Made by a program: the position numbers and the translations under genes. The notes beneath the pieces are model-generated. The model was not told the DNA's origin, made no database searches, and worked only from the letters and a program-made list of their open reading frames with translations. Shown here piece after piece: positions 25,039 to 33,044 of a DNA stretch of 64,000 nucleotides. The DNA is from an uncultured Clostridia bacterium (lineage in GTDB: Bacteria; Bacillota; Clostridia; Christensenellales; Borkfalkiaceae). The stretch's first letter is position 1. Each line of letters opens with the position of its first letter. The stretch spans positions 62,001 to 126,000 of the forward strand of contig CANQWN010000004.1 of the NCBI GenBank assembly GCA_947627575.1, read 5' to 3'.

Positions 25039-26205
25039 ATGAACACCGTACGTATTCCAAAGATATTGCTTCCAAAGGGCGTGGATATGACGGCGTGGGC
25101 GGTTGTCGCCTGCGACCAGTTCACTTCGGAAGGGGATTATTGGCGCGAATTGGAAAAGTTCGTGGGCAAAAAGCCCAGCGCGCTGAACCTCGTTTATCCC
25201 GAAATTTACTTAAAGGAAAATCAATCCGCCCGCATAGCCGCAATCAACGCCGCAATGCAAAAATATCTCCGCGACGGAATTTTCGAAGAGACGGAGGGTA
25301 TGATACTCGTAAGGCGCACCACCGAAAAATCGGGTACGCGCACGGGCATAATGCTTGCGATAGACCTTGAAGATTACAGCTTCAAAGGCGGCGTATGTTC
25401 GCCCGTCCGCTCTACCGAAGCAACCATTCTCGAAAGAATTCCTCCCCGCGTAGCCATACGCCGGGACGCCCCGATAGAGCTTCCCCATATAATGTTGTTG
25501 TACGATGATCCGCAGGGCAAAGTGCTTAAAGCGGTTGAAAGCGGGCGCGAGCTGTATTCGTTTGCGCTTAATATGGGCGGCGGATATCTGCGCGGCAATC
25601 TGATAAATAACCCCGAAGAAGTGACGGCGGCTTTCTATTCGCTTATAAAGGACGGGTTGCTTTTCGCCGTCGGCGACGGAAATCATTCGCTTGCGGCGGC
25701 AAAGACCTGTTGGGAAAATTTAAAGCCCGCGCTTACCCAAAGCGAAAGTCTATGCCACCCCGCAAGGTTCGCCCTCTGCGAGGCGGTAAACATATTCGAC
25801 CCCGCGCTTGAATTCGAACCCATTTTCCGCCTTGTCAAAACGGACAGGGAAGGGCAATTTATGCAAGGGCTTGAATTTTCCGGCGGAAACGCCGCGTACG
25901 CCGTTACGGCGGCAGGCAAAACCCCGCTTGCCTTTGCGGACGACGTTCCGCAGGGGATACGCGAACTCGACGAATATATTTCGGGGTTCATAAAGCGTTA
26001 CGGCGGGGAAGTGGATTATATCCACGGCGAAAAAAATCTTGAAGAACTTGTAAAAAACGGCGGCGTAGGCGTAATTATGCCCGCGGTTGAAAAATCTGAC
26101 TTTTTCGATTATATCGTAAAATACGGCGCGTTGCCCCGCAAAACTTTTTCCATGGGCGAAGGTTGCGAAAAACGGTATTATCTCGAAGCTAAAAGGATAA
26201 AGTAA
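25039..26205 (+). CDS. DUF1015 family protein
   Basis: A 388-residue protein of the DUF1015 family, recognised by its N-terminal WAVVACDQFTSEGDYW (residues 16-31), the LNLVYPEIYL motif near 50, the GDGNHSLAAAK motif near 216 and the LRNFRP-free C-terminal VGVIMPAV stretch near 345. The biochemical function of the family is unknown; the conserved GDGNHS motif suggests an enzyme. It starts two bases after the 35-residue peptide frame and is followed 5 nt later by aspartate kinase, so it is co-transcribed with cdaA and lysC. In other clostridia this family is often near serine or amino acid genes, which fits only loosely here. Confidence 0.85.
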   Translation: MNTVRIPKILLPKGVDMTAWAVVACDQFTSEGDYWRELEKFVGKKPSALNLVYPEIYLKENQSARIAAINAAMQKYLRDGIFEETEGMILVRRTTEKSGTRTGIMLAIDLEDYSFKGGVCSPVRSTEATILERIPPRVAIRRDAPIELPHIMLLYDDPQGKVLKAVESGRELYSFALNMGGGYLRGNLINNPEEVTAAFYSLIKDGLLFAVGDGNHSLAAAKTCWENLKPALTQSESLCHPARFALCEAVNIFDPALEFEPIFRLVKTDREGQFMQGLEFSGGNAAYAVTAAGKTPLAFADDVPQGIRELDEYISGFIKRYGGEVDYIHGEKNLEELVKNGGVGVIMPAVEKSDFFDYIVKYGALPRKTFSMGEGCEKRYYLEAKRIK

Positions 26206-26210
26206 AGCTG

Positions 26211-27527
26211 ATGGCTGTTAAAGTTTGTAAATTCGGCGGTACGTCCATGGCGGACGCAAACGTAATAAACATAGTCAAAAAGATTATCGACGGCGACAGT
26301 CAGCGCCGCTACATAGTCGTTTCCGCTCCGGGCAAACGCTATTCGGGCGACAGCAAAATAACCGATTTGCTTTACGCCTGCCACGGCGAGCTGAATGAAA
26401 GCGGCACCTGCAAAAAGACGTTTGCGCTTGTCGCGTCGCGCTTCACGGGCATCGCCGCGCAGTTGGGACTGAAAATAGATATAGGCGCCGTCCTCGAACA
26501 GACGCGCCGCAGGATAGACGCCGAAAAAAGCGAAGATTTCACCGCGTCCCGCGGGGAATACCTTTGCGCGCGCATAATAGCCGAAGTGTTGGACGCAAAA
26601 TTTATAGACGCGGAAGAAGTTATATTTTTCAACGCCGACGGCACGCTGGACGGCGACAGGACGTACAAGGCGATATCCGCCGCCGCGGCGGGCTGTTCCC
26701 GCGCGGTATTCCCGGGATTTTACGGTTGCGACGTACACGGCAAAGTAAAAACTTTTTCCCGCGGCGGTTCGGACATAACCGGCTCTGTCGTGGCGCGCGC
26801 GGTAAACGCCTCTCTGTACGAAAATTGGACGGACGTTTCGGGCTTTCTCGCCTGCGACCCCAACCTCGTGGACAGTCCGCGCCGCATCCGCTCGCTTTCC
26901 TATAAGGAACTGCGCGAGTTGAGTTATATGGGCGCAAACGTTTTGCACAGCGAATCGATATTCCCCGTGCGTAAAGCCAATATTCCCATACAGATACGCA
27001 ACACCTTCCGCCCGCAGGACGAAGGCACGCTTATATTGCCCATTTCCCGTTATACCCACAGCGGCAACATAGTAACGGGTATAGCGGGCAAAAAAAATTT
27101 CACCGTAATTTTCATCGAAAAATCGCTTATGAACAAGGAAGTGGGCTTTGTAAGGAAGGTTCTCTCCGTACTCGAAAGCGAAAATATTTCGGTTGAACAC
27201 ATTCCATCCGGCATAGACACGATGTCGCTTGTAATTTCGGCGGACGCCCTTGTGGGTAAGCTGGAAAGGGTGAAGGAGGGGATAAAGCGCGCCGTGGAAC
27301 CCGATACCGTCCGCGTGATTGAAAATATCGCGCTTGTGGCAACCGTCGGGCACGGTATGTCCTCGTCCGTAGGTACTTCCGCAAGACTTTTCGGCGCGAT
27401 AGCCGCCGCGGATATAAACGTAAAGATGATAGATCAGGGCTCCAGCGAGCTTAATATAATAATCGGCGTGGATAACGACGATTACGAAAAATGCATAAAA
27501 GCTATTTATGCGGAATTTTTCAGATAA
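26211..27527 (+). CDS. lysC: Aspartate kinase
   Basis: A 438-residue monofunctional aspartokinase, which phosphorylates aspartate at the first step towards lysine, threonine, methionine and diaminopimelate. The kinase domain starts with KFGGTSMADA (residues 6-15) and has FSRGGSDITGS near 183. Two C-terminal ACT domains (about 300-438), including NIALVATVGHGM near 366, make it a feedback-regulated type; the long single-chain form without an internal start resembles the lysine-sensitive AK III class. No lysine riboswitch precedes it, as expected for an internal operon gene. Its product pathway also yields aspartate semialdehyde, the co-substrate of the carboxyspermidine dehydrogenase encoded at 6272. 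Confidence 0.94.
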   Translation: MAVKVCKFGGTSMADANVINIVKKIIDGDSQRRYIVVSAPGKRYSGDSKITDLLYACHGELNESGTCKKTFALVASRFTGIAAQLGLKIDIGAVLEQTRRRIDAEKSEDFTASRGEYLCARIIAEVLDAKFIDAEEVIFFNADGTLDGDRTYKAISAAAAGCSRAVFPGFYGCDVHGKVKTFSRGGSDITGSVVARAVNASLYENWTDVSGFLACDPNLVDSPRRIRSLSYKELRELSYMGANVLHSESIFPVRKANIPIQIRNTFRPQDEGTLILPISRYTHSGNIVTGIAGKKNFTVIFIEKSLMNKEVGFVRKVLSVLESENISVEHIPSGIDTMSLVISADALVGKLERVKEGIKRAVEPDTVRVIENIALVATVGHGMSSSVGTSARLFGAIAAADINVKMIDQGSSELNIIIGVDNDDYEKCIKAIYAEFFR

Positions 27528-27545
27528 TCAACTTCGGGGGAAAAT

Positions 27546-28280
27546 ATGAAAGGTATGGTCTTTATGGCGCTTGCCGCCATGACAAAAACCGAAACCGTCA
27601 CGGTAATCGCGCTTTGCGCATGCATTGCGCTGTTCCTTGCGGTAGACGTGGTTTTGCTTGTGCTTATCCGTAAACTTAACAAAAACGTGGCGGCGCCGGA
27701 AGCGGAACCGCCCGTAGAACTTGTTACGCCGGATATGGAAATAAAGCGCGTGCAGACGGAAGACGGAATTATGAAAACTTACGATTTTTCGTTTTCCGCC
27801 CGCCTCAATCAGGCGGACGAAAGCGCGCAGGTTATTTACGGCAGACTAAAAAACGCAATTTTGTCTTACAGAAACGTAAACGACTATATGGCGTGGGAAC
27901 ACGAAACGTTTTCCTACGGGGGCAAGGCATTTGCCAAACTCAGCATACAGGAAGGGGTGGTTACGGTTTGCCTTTCCATCCAGCCCGCCGACCCCCGTTT
28001 AAGCGGCTTGAACGTGCAAAATGTTTCCCGTTACGAACTGTATGAATTCGTACCCTCAAAAATAACCGTTCCCACCTTCGCAACGGCGGATAAGGCTCTC
28101 GCCTTGATAGCCTCCGTCGCCGCGGAAAGAAAAATCCCTGTGGGCGCCGCGGCAAACATTGATTACCGCGAAAGCAAAAAAAGCGTAAAATCGCTTGAAC
28201 TTCTCGGGCTTATCCGCGAATATAACGAAAAGGAAGAGGATAAAAATACTCCCCCCGACGGGTCAACGCCCTCTACCTGA
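27546..28280 (+). CDS. Single-pass membrane protein with a repeated-in-clostridia soluble domain, unknown
   Basis: A 244-residue protein with one transmembrane helix (about residues 18-42), a short proline/acidic linker and a soluble domain (about 65-160) whose pattern, YGRLKNAILSYRNVNDYMAW followed by AKLSIQEGVVTVCLSIQP, I have the impression of seeing in other uncharacterised clostridial proteins. The rest (165-244) is charged and helical, ending in a Pro/Thr/Ser tail. Function unknown. GGGGG precedes the ATG 18 nt after lysC, and a strong terminator follows, so it closes the cdaA operon. An internal ATG at residue 4 or 7 could also be the start. Confidence 0.72.
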   Translation: MKGMVFMALAAMTKTETVTVIALCACIALFLAVDVVLLVLIRKLNKNVAAPEAEPPVELVTPDMEIKRVQTEDGIMKTYDFSFSARLNQADESAQVIYGRLKNAILSYRNVNDYMAWEHETFSYGGKAFAKLSIQEGVVTVCLSIQPADPRLSGLNVQNVSRYELYEFVPSKITVPTFATADKALALIASVAAERKIPVGAAANIDYRESKKSVKSLELLGLIREYNEKEEDKNTPPDGSTPST

Positions 28281-28296
28281 AACAACAGCGTTAAAA

Positions 28297-28328
28297 CGCC
28301 GCCGTTTGTAAACGGCGGCGCTTTTTTT
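28297..28328 (+). terminator. Terminator of the cdaA-lysC operon
   Basis: CGCCGCCGTT (28297-28306) pairs with AACGGCGGCG (28311-28320), loop TGTA, followed by C and seven T. The convergent comEC stop codon lies immediately beyond. Confidence 0.88.
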
Positions 28329-30381
28329 ATAATATCTTCAACGCGCAGGTTTTTTCGATTTTCGCCCCGCGTATATCAAACGCGGCGTATCCCGTGTGGA
28401 TAAAGGCGTCGCAGTTCAGCGAATATTTGCATTGCCCGTAATACGCCTTTGCCGAAATATATAGTTCTGTGCCGTAGTCCGGCTCGGCGCCGTCCGCCGA
28501 AAAGGTTATGTTCACCCTTTCAACCTGCGCGTTCAGGTTGTCCGCGTCGCCGTAAGCAAAATATATGTCGTCGAGTACAAAATTTGCGCGGTAATTTACC
28601 GTCGTCCCTTCGTAATCACCCGTCGCATCCTCCGCGCCGTAAAGGTACACGCAACCGAAATTTTCTCCGTATTCCGTCACGGCGGTAACGTCAACCCCGC
28701 CCACCATAATCAAAGCGGAAATTTTCCCCGCGCACTGCTTGTCCAAAAAGTTTTTCACCCTCGCCGCCGAACATTTCCCGTCGGTAATAACAATGCTTTT
28801 GCCTCTGCGGCGTAACACCGTCACCGTTCCGTAACCGTCCCCGCCGCATACCGCCCGATAGTTGTTAAGCGGCATATATGCGCCGCCCAATGCAGAACTT
28901 ATCATCACCGCAACGCCTATCGCCGCAATTACAATCCGCTTTTTTACGGATATGTTCGCTTTGTCCGAAACAACTGCCGCGCAAATTATGTACGCGGCAA
29001 CGAATATAACCCCGCCAAAGCCTTTAAGCAGCGATTTTTCAAACCCGCAGGAAACGAGGAAGGAAAGCAACCCTTCCAGCGGCGCGCACGCGGCTTTTAT
29101 TATCCATTTTGAAACATACGGAAATATAAGCCCCGCCGCCGTGCCCGTGAACAGCATTGCGAAACACGCCGAAAGCAAGGGGATGATTATTATGTTCAAC
29201 AGCAGTCCCGCCCCGCTTATATAGCCGAATACCGTCAACGAAACGGGCATCGTTCCCGCTTGTGCAGAAAGCGAAACGGCTACGCTGTCGGCAAGCCGCC
29301 GCGGCAATTTATGCAAAGCCTTTCTTATCCTCGCGGACAGGGCGGCTATCCCCGTCACCGCGCATACCGAAAGCGCAAATCCCGCCGAAAACAGCGATAG
29401 CGGGCTTATGAGAAGTATTATTATCACCGCCGCGGCAAGGCTGTTCAACGAATCCCGCTTGTTTCTCGTCAGCGCCGCCACGCCCGCCGTAAAACACATT
29501 ATAAGCGCGCGCACGGAAGATAGGGTAAACCCGCACAGCCCCGCGTAAAGGGTGGCTACCGTAAGGCAAACCGCGGTTTTAACATACCTGTTAAGTTTCA
29601 GTTTTTTACATATAAAATTCAAAATCCCGTATACAAGCCCGATATGCAACCCCGATACGGCGAAGATATGCGCCACGCCGCCGTTGCGGAAGGTTGTAAG
29701 CGTAGTCTGTTCCATCTGCGACGTTTCGCCCGTAAGCATCGCGTACGCCACGGTTGCGGTGGAAGGCGAAAGGTTGTCGTAAAGCAGATTTTTAATGTCG
29801 GTGCGGAGGGCGGCAAGGGGAGCAAACCTGTGCCGTATTTCCGCCTCGCCGTTGGTGTGGCAAACGTATTTTATGTTCTCTATCGCCCTGTCGCTTATTT
29901 TGCCGTAGGTAAATGCAGAACATTTTTCAAGCGGTGCGGTAAAGCGTATCGCGTATCCCGCCTTGCACGTCGTTCCGCCTGCAAAGTACGCGCATATTTT
30001 TCCTCCCACGCGCTTGCCGTCCGCTTTCGCACTGCTTATTATAACGTAATTTCCGCCGTCGTAATCCCCGTATTCCCGTATAACGCCCTCTATGCGGCAG
30101 GGGATTTCCGACGGGATATTCTGCCGCGAATATACCTCTGTCTTTATGCTTCCCGCCAGCGCGCCGACGATAAGGAACAGACACGTAACGGCGATAATTT
30201 TTGCAACGCGCGCCTTGCCCGCAATATAAAGCAAAATAAACAGCGCCGCGCATACGGGCGCGATTGCGGCTATGATTTTTATATCGCGTGTGAAGTAAGC
30301 GCAAATACAACCCGCTGTAACGCCTGCGATAAGCGCGGCGGCGCACAGCGAGGGTACGCGCACGTTTGCAAACTTCTTCAT
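28327..30381 (-). CDS. comEC: ComEC/Rec2 family DNA uptake channel with degenerate C-terminal domain
   Basis: A 684-residue polytopic membrane protein. It has two N-terminal helices, the DUF4131-like soluble domain (about 60-190), the competence domain with the AVSGLHIGLVYG motif (near 240) and about eight further helices to residue 500. ComEC carries single-stranded DNA across the membrane in transformation. The C-terminal domain (about 520-684) occupies the place of the metallo-beta-lactamase-like domain, but the metal motif HxHxDH is absent: where it should follow the first strands the sequence is ALIMVGGVDVTAV. I choose ATG at 30381; the frame is open to 30408, but that upstream ATG overlaps the promoter. 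There is no Shine-Dalgarno and the -10 box ends six bases before the ATG. No comEA is nearby. Confidence 0.85.
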   Translation of the reverse strand: MKKFANVRVPSLCAAALIAGVTAGCICAYFTRDIKIIAAIAPVCAALFILLYIAGKARVAKIIAVTCLFLIVGALAGSIKTEVYSRQNIPSEIPCRIEGVIREYGDYDGGNYVIISSAKADGKRVGGKICAYFAGGTTCKAGYAIRFTAPLEKCSAFTYGKISDRAIENIKYVCHTNGEAEIRHRFAPLAALRTDIKNLLYDNLSPSTATVAYAMLTGETSQMEQTTLTTFRNGGVAHIFAVSGLHIGLVYGILNFICKKLKLNRYVKTAVCLTVATLYAGLCGFTLSSVRALIMCFTAGVAALTRNKRDSLNSLAAAVIIILLISPLSLFSAGFALSVCAVTGIAALSARIRKALHKLPRRLADSVAVSLSAQAGTMPVSLTVFGYISGAGLLLNIIIIPLLSACFAMLFTGTAAGLIFPYVSKWIIKAACAPLEGLLSFLVSCGFEKSLLKGFGGVIFVAAYIICAAVVSDKANISVKKRIVIAAIGVAVMISSALGGAYMPLNNYRAVCGGDGYGTVTVLRRRGKSIVITDGKCSAARVKNFLDKQCAGKISALIMVGGVDVTAVTEYGENFGCVYLYGAEDATGDYEGTTVNYRANFVLDDIYFAYGDADNLNAQVERVNITFSADGAEPDYGTELYISAKAYYGQCKYSLNCDAFIHTGYAAFDIRGAKIEKTCALKIL

Positions 30382-30387
30382 ATTTTC

Positions 30388-30396
30388 ATTATAACA
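30388..30396 (-). promoter_or_regulatory. Extended -10 promoter of comEC, probably leaderless
   Basis: TGTTATAAT on the minus strand (30388-30396; hexamer 30388-30393) ends six bases before the ATG. No convincing -35 box; the extended TG may compensate. Confidence 0.5.
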
Positions 30397-30486
30397 TATA
30401 AAATGCAATATTGCCCCCCCAAATTTGCGCTTTTGTCCACCGTCGCGGCTTTTGCTTCCGCCGCAAATAAAACATAAATATTTTAT

Positions 30487-30515
30487 TTGCGTTTTTCGTG
30501 CGGCTGTGTTATAAT
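30487..30515 (+). promoter_or_regulatory. Promoter of the HelD-like gene
   Basis: TTGCGT (30487-30492), a 17-bp spacer and TATAAT (30510-30515), 21 nt before the start codon. Confidence 0.65.
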
Positions 30516-30536
30516 TTTCAAATAGCGGGTAACTTT

Positions 30537-32909
30537 ATGGCAGATCTCGATTTACTGAAAAAAACAATAAATCCCCACAGACAGACCGATAAAAATTTCT
30601 TTCTGCAACTTCTAGATTCCGACGCGCAGTTTTCCTACGAAAGCTCGCGCATTTCGGCGTGCATGCAGTTGCTTAAAATTTTGTATATCAACCGCATAAA
30701 AACAAAGATAGTTGCGGCGTTTGAAAAAAAGCGCAGCCTTTCCTCCGCGGAAGAGCGCACTTCCGAAACCCTCGGCGAAATTTTGCAGTTAAACGCCGAA
30801 ATTTCCCGCCTGCGGCTTGCCATAGGCAGATACAAGCCCTTTTTCGAGGAACCCTATTTCGCGCGTATGGACGTCGTGGACGAAAAGGAAGGCTACAACA
30901 GTTACTATATAGGCAAGCGCGGGGACGAGGGGCTTGAAATTGTGGATTGGCGCGCCCCTTTGGCGAGGAAGTATTACCAAAAAAGCCTTACGGGCTTCAC
31001 CATAAACGATTATACTTACAAACTTATCCTGCGCCGCGCCCTGCGCACGGGCAACGGCAAATTGCTGGATATGAAAAACGAATATCTCAATCTTTCGGAG
31101 TATCTCACCGCGGAAGAGATAGGCGGCAGGGACGAGGCGCTTATTTTCGACCCTTTCTTAAAGGAAATTTTAAATTCCCGCAAGGAAAAGAAGGAAATTT
31201 GCGACATAATCGAAACCATACAGGAAAAGCAGTATTCCATAATCACCTTGCCGGAGCGCGCGCAGTTCGCCGTTCAGGGCGTTGCGGGTAGCGGCAAAAC
31301 GATGATAATGCTGCACAGGCTTTCATATATCCTCTACAACAACGAGAGGCTGAAGCCCTCCGACGTGCTTGTAATTACGCCGTCGGATTCCTTCAACTCG
31401 TTCATAGACGAACTGTCCGCCGTGCTGGAATTGGAAAAAGTGCGCACATCCACTTTGGAAAATTATTTTCTCCGCCTGCTTTCAAGCGTGGGGCTGGATA
31501 TCGGCGCAAGAATCGACCGCTTCGCGCCCGTCCCGGAAGGATATTACGACTATATCTATTCGGACAGGTTTGCAACCGACTTAAAGGCGAAAACGGCAAA
31601 ATTTTTCGACGGGGCGCACGGTATGTTCGCCGCGGAAGAGTGCAGGCAGACGGTTGCCGCCGTGCTTGAAGCGTTCGGACGTCAGCGCGCCGAATACGAA
31701 TTTATAAAAAACTGTTCCCTGCGCGTAAGGCGGTGTATCCTCGGCGAAATCAAGGAAAAGCAGGGCGGCGGACTGTATTACACAAAGCAGATGCGGTATC
31801 TGTTCAATTGCGTACAGGACTGCGCGGAATTTCTCGGTCTTTTGCAAACCGACAAAAGGATGGATACGCAGGCGTATTTTTACAGCCAGCTTATAACATT
31901 TTTGCGCGCCGTAAAATTCATAAGGCGTTATTCGGCTAAAATCTGCAAAACCGCGGCGGACGACCTCGTTAAACTTAAAGCCGACGTCGAAAAGGAAATA
32001 CAGGAACTTCGCCGTTACAGAACAAATGCGGGCGGCACGGAAACCTACACGTATGCGGACAGAATAGCCCGCCGGGAGCAGGTGCTTGAAGAAACCGACG
32101 GGGCAATATCCCGCATACTCCGCATTTCGGCGGATTTCGGGATAGTGTACGATTTCGCCGACGTACTGCGCGGCGAAAGTTTTATTTCCGCTTTGGGCAG
32201 ATGCGAAAACACGGGCGACGTGGCAAGGCTTTTCTACCGCGAAACGGTTAAAAAGGCTAAAATCAAGTACAACGTCGCGGATAAAGCCCTGCTTAAAAGC
32301 GACCCGTTCTGCATCTGCCTCATACTCACCACGCTGGGATATAAACTTACGCCCCGCTACGGCTTTGTGTTCGTGGACGAGGCGCAGGATATTTCCTCTT
32401 CGGAATATTCGGTATTGCGCGCCGTAAACGCGGACGCCGCCTTCAACGTTTTCGGCGACCTTAAACAGAACATAACCCCGTTCCGCGGCATAAACGGTTG
32501 GGAACGCGCGGGCTATCCCGTATACAACCTTAACACCAACTACCGCAACACGGGCAAGATAGTAAAATTCGTGGCGGATAATCTCGGCATAGATATGACC
32601 TGCATAGGCGAGGACGGGGACGAAGTCGCGCGGGTGGATTCGCGCGGGGCGACGGGCTATCTCGAAGATAAAAAAGGTTTGCGCGCGGTTATCTGCACCG
32701 AAAACAATTTCCGCAAGTTCGTCCGCAAAAGTTACAACATAGTGCGCGAAACGGGCGGCATTTCCAAAACGAAAATCAATTTTATGACGGTTTACGAAAG
32801 CAAGGGACTTGAATTTTCCGCGGTGTGCGTTGCAGACGGCGATATGTCGCCCAACGAAAAGTACGTGGCGTACACAAGGGCGCTTAAATACCTTGCGGTA
32901 ATAAGATAA
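30537..32909 (+). CDS. HelD-like superfamily 1 helicase
   Basis: A 790-residue protein. After an N-terminal coiled-coil-like region (1-100) comes the HelD signature: YYIGKRGDEGLEIVDWRAPL (near 120-140, read within the YIG...DWRAP pattern). Walker A VAGSGKT lies near 256, VFVDEAQDIS near 615 and the C-terminal helicase motifs YESKGLEFSAV and VAYTRAL near 755-785. HelD proteins bind RNA polymerase and use ATP to release stalled complexes. The start is ATG at 30537, the first ATG after the promoter at 30487; the open frame begins at 30498, inside it. The ribosome site (GCGGGT) is weak. Its neighbour is another giant helicase with its own promoter; the pair may be functionally linked. Confidence 0.85.
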   Translation: MADLDLLKKTINPHRQTDKNFFLQLLDSDAQFSYESSRISACMQLLKILYINRIKTKIVAAFEKKRSLSSAEERTSETLGEILQLNAEISRLRLAIGRYKPFFEEPYFARMDVVDEKEGYNSYYIGKRGDEGLEIVDWRAPLARKYYQKSLTGFTINDYTYKLILRRALRTGNGKLLDMKNEYLNLSEYLTAEEIGGRDEALIFDPFLKEILNSRKEKKEICDIIETIQEKQYSIITLPERAQFAVQGVAGSGKTMIMLHRLSYILYNNERLKPSDVLVITPSDSFNSFIDELSAVLELEKVRTSTLENYFLRLLSSVGLDIGARIDRFAPVPEGYYDYIYSDRFATDLKAKTAKFFDGAHGMFAAEECRQTVAAVLEAFGRQRAEYEFIKNCSLRVRRCILGEIKEKQGGGLYYTKQMRYLFNCVQDCAEFLGLLQTDKRMDTQAYFYSQLITFLRAVKFIRRYSAKICKTAADDLVKLKADVEKEIQELRRYRTNAGGTETYTYADRIARREQVLEETDGAISRILRISADFGIVYDFADVLRGESFISALGRCENTGDVARLFYRETVKKAKIKYNVADKALLKSDPFCICLILTTLGYKLTPRYGFVFVDEAQDISSSEYSVLRAVNADAAFNVFGDLKQNITPFRGINGWERAGYPVYNLNTNYRNTGKIVKFVADNLGIDMTCIGEDGDEVARVDSRGATGYLEDKKGLRAVICTENNFRKFVRKSYNIVRETGGISKTKINFMTVYESKGLEFSAVCVADGDMSPNEKYVAYTRALKYLAVIR

Positions 32910-32990
32910 TCTTACGTCCCGCCGCCGTTTATCGCGCGCGGGCAAAGTCAATAATTTCCCGTAACGGGGCGCGCAAATGCCGGACTGCGC

Positions 32991-33019
32991 TTGCAAAAAT
33001 CTTCGGGAAGTGATATAAT
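32991..33019 (+). promoter_or_regulatory. Extended -10 promoter of the Hhe-like gene
   Basis: TTGCAA (32991-32996), a 17-bp spacer and TATAAT (33014-33019) preceded by TGA as an extended -10. GGAGAG at 33031-33036 is the ribosome site. Confidence 0.8.
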
Positions 33020-33044
33020 TCCGGCTGATAGGAGAGTAACTTTT

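Noticed and set aside
25038..25200. Remnants of a full cdaR after the 35-residue frame.
   Set aside because: The DUF1015 gene starts two bases after the stop, with its conserved N-terminus, so there is no room for YbbR repeats.
31581..32996. A 471-codon minus strand frame opposite the HelD-like gene.
   Set aside because: No motif, no ribosome site, and fully antisense to helicase motifs.
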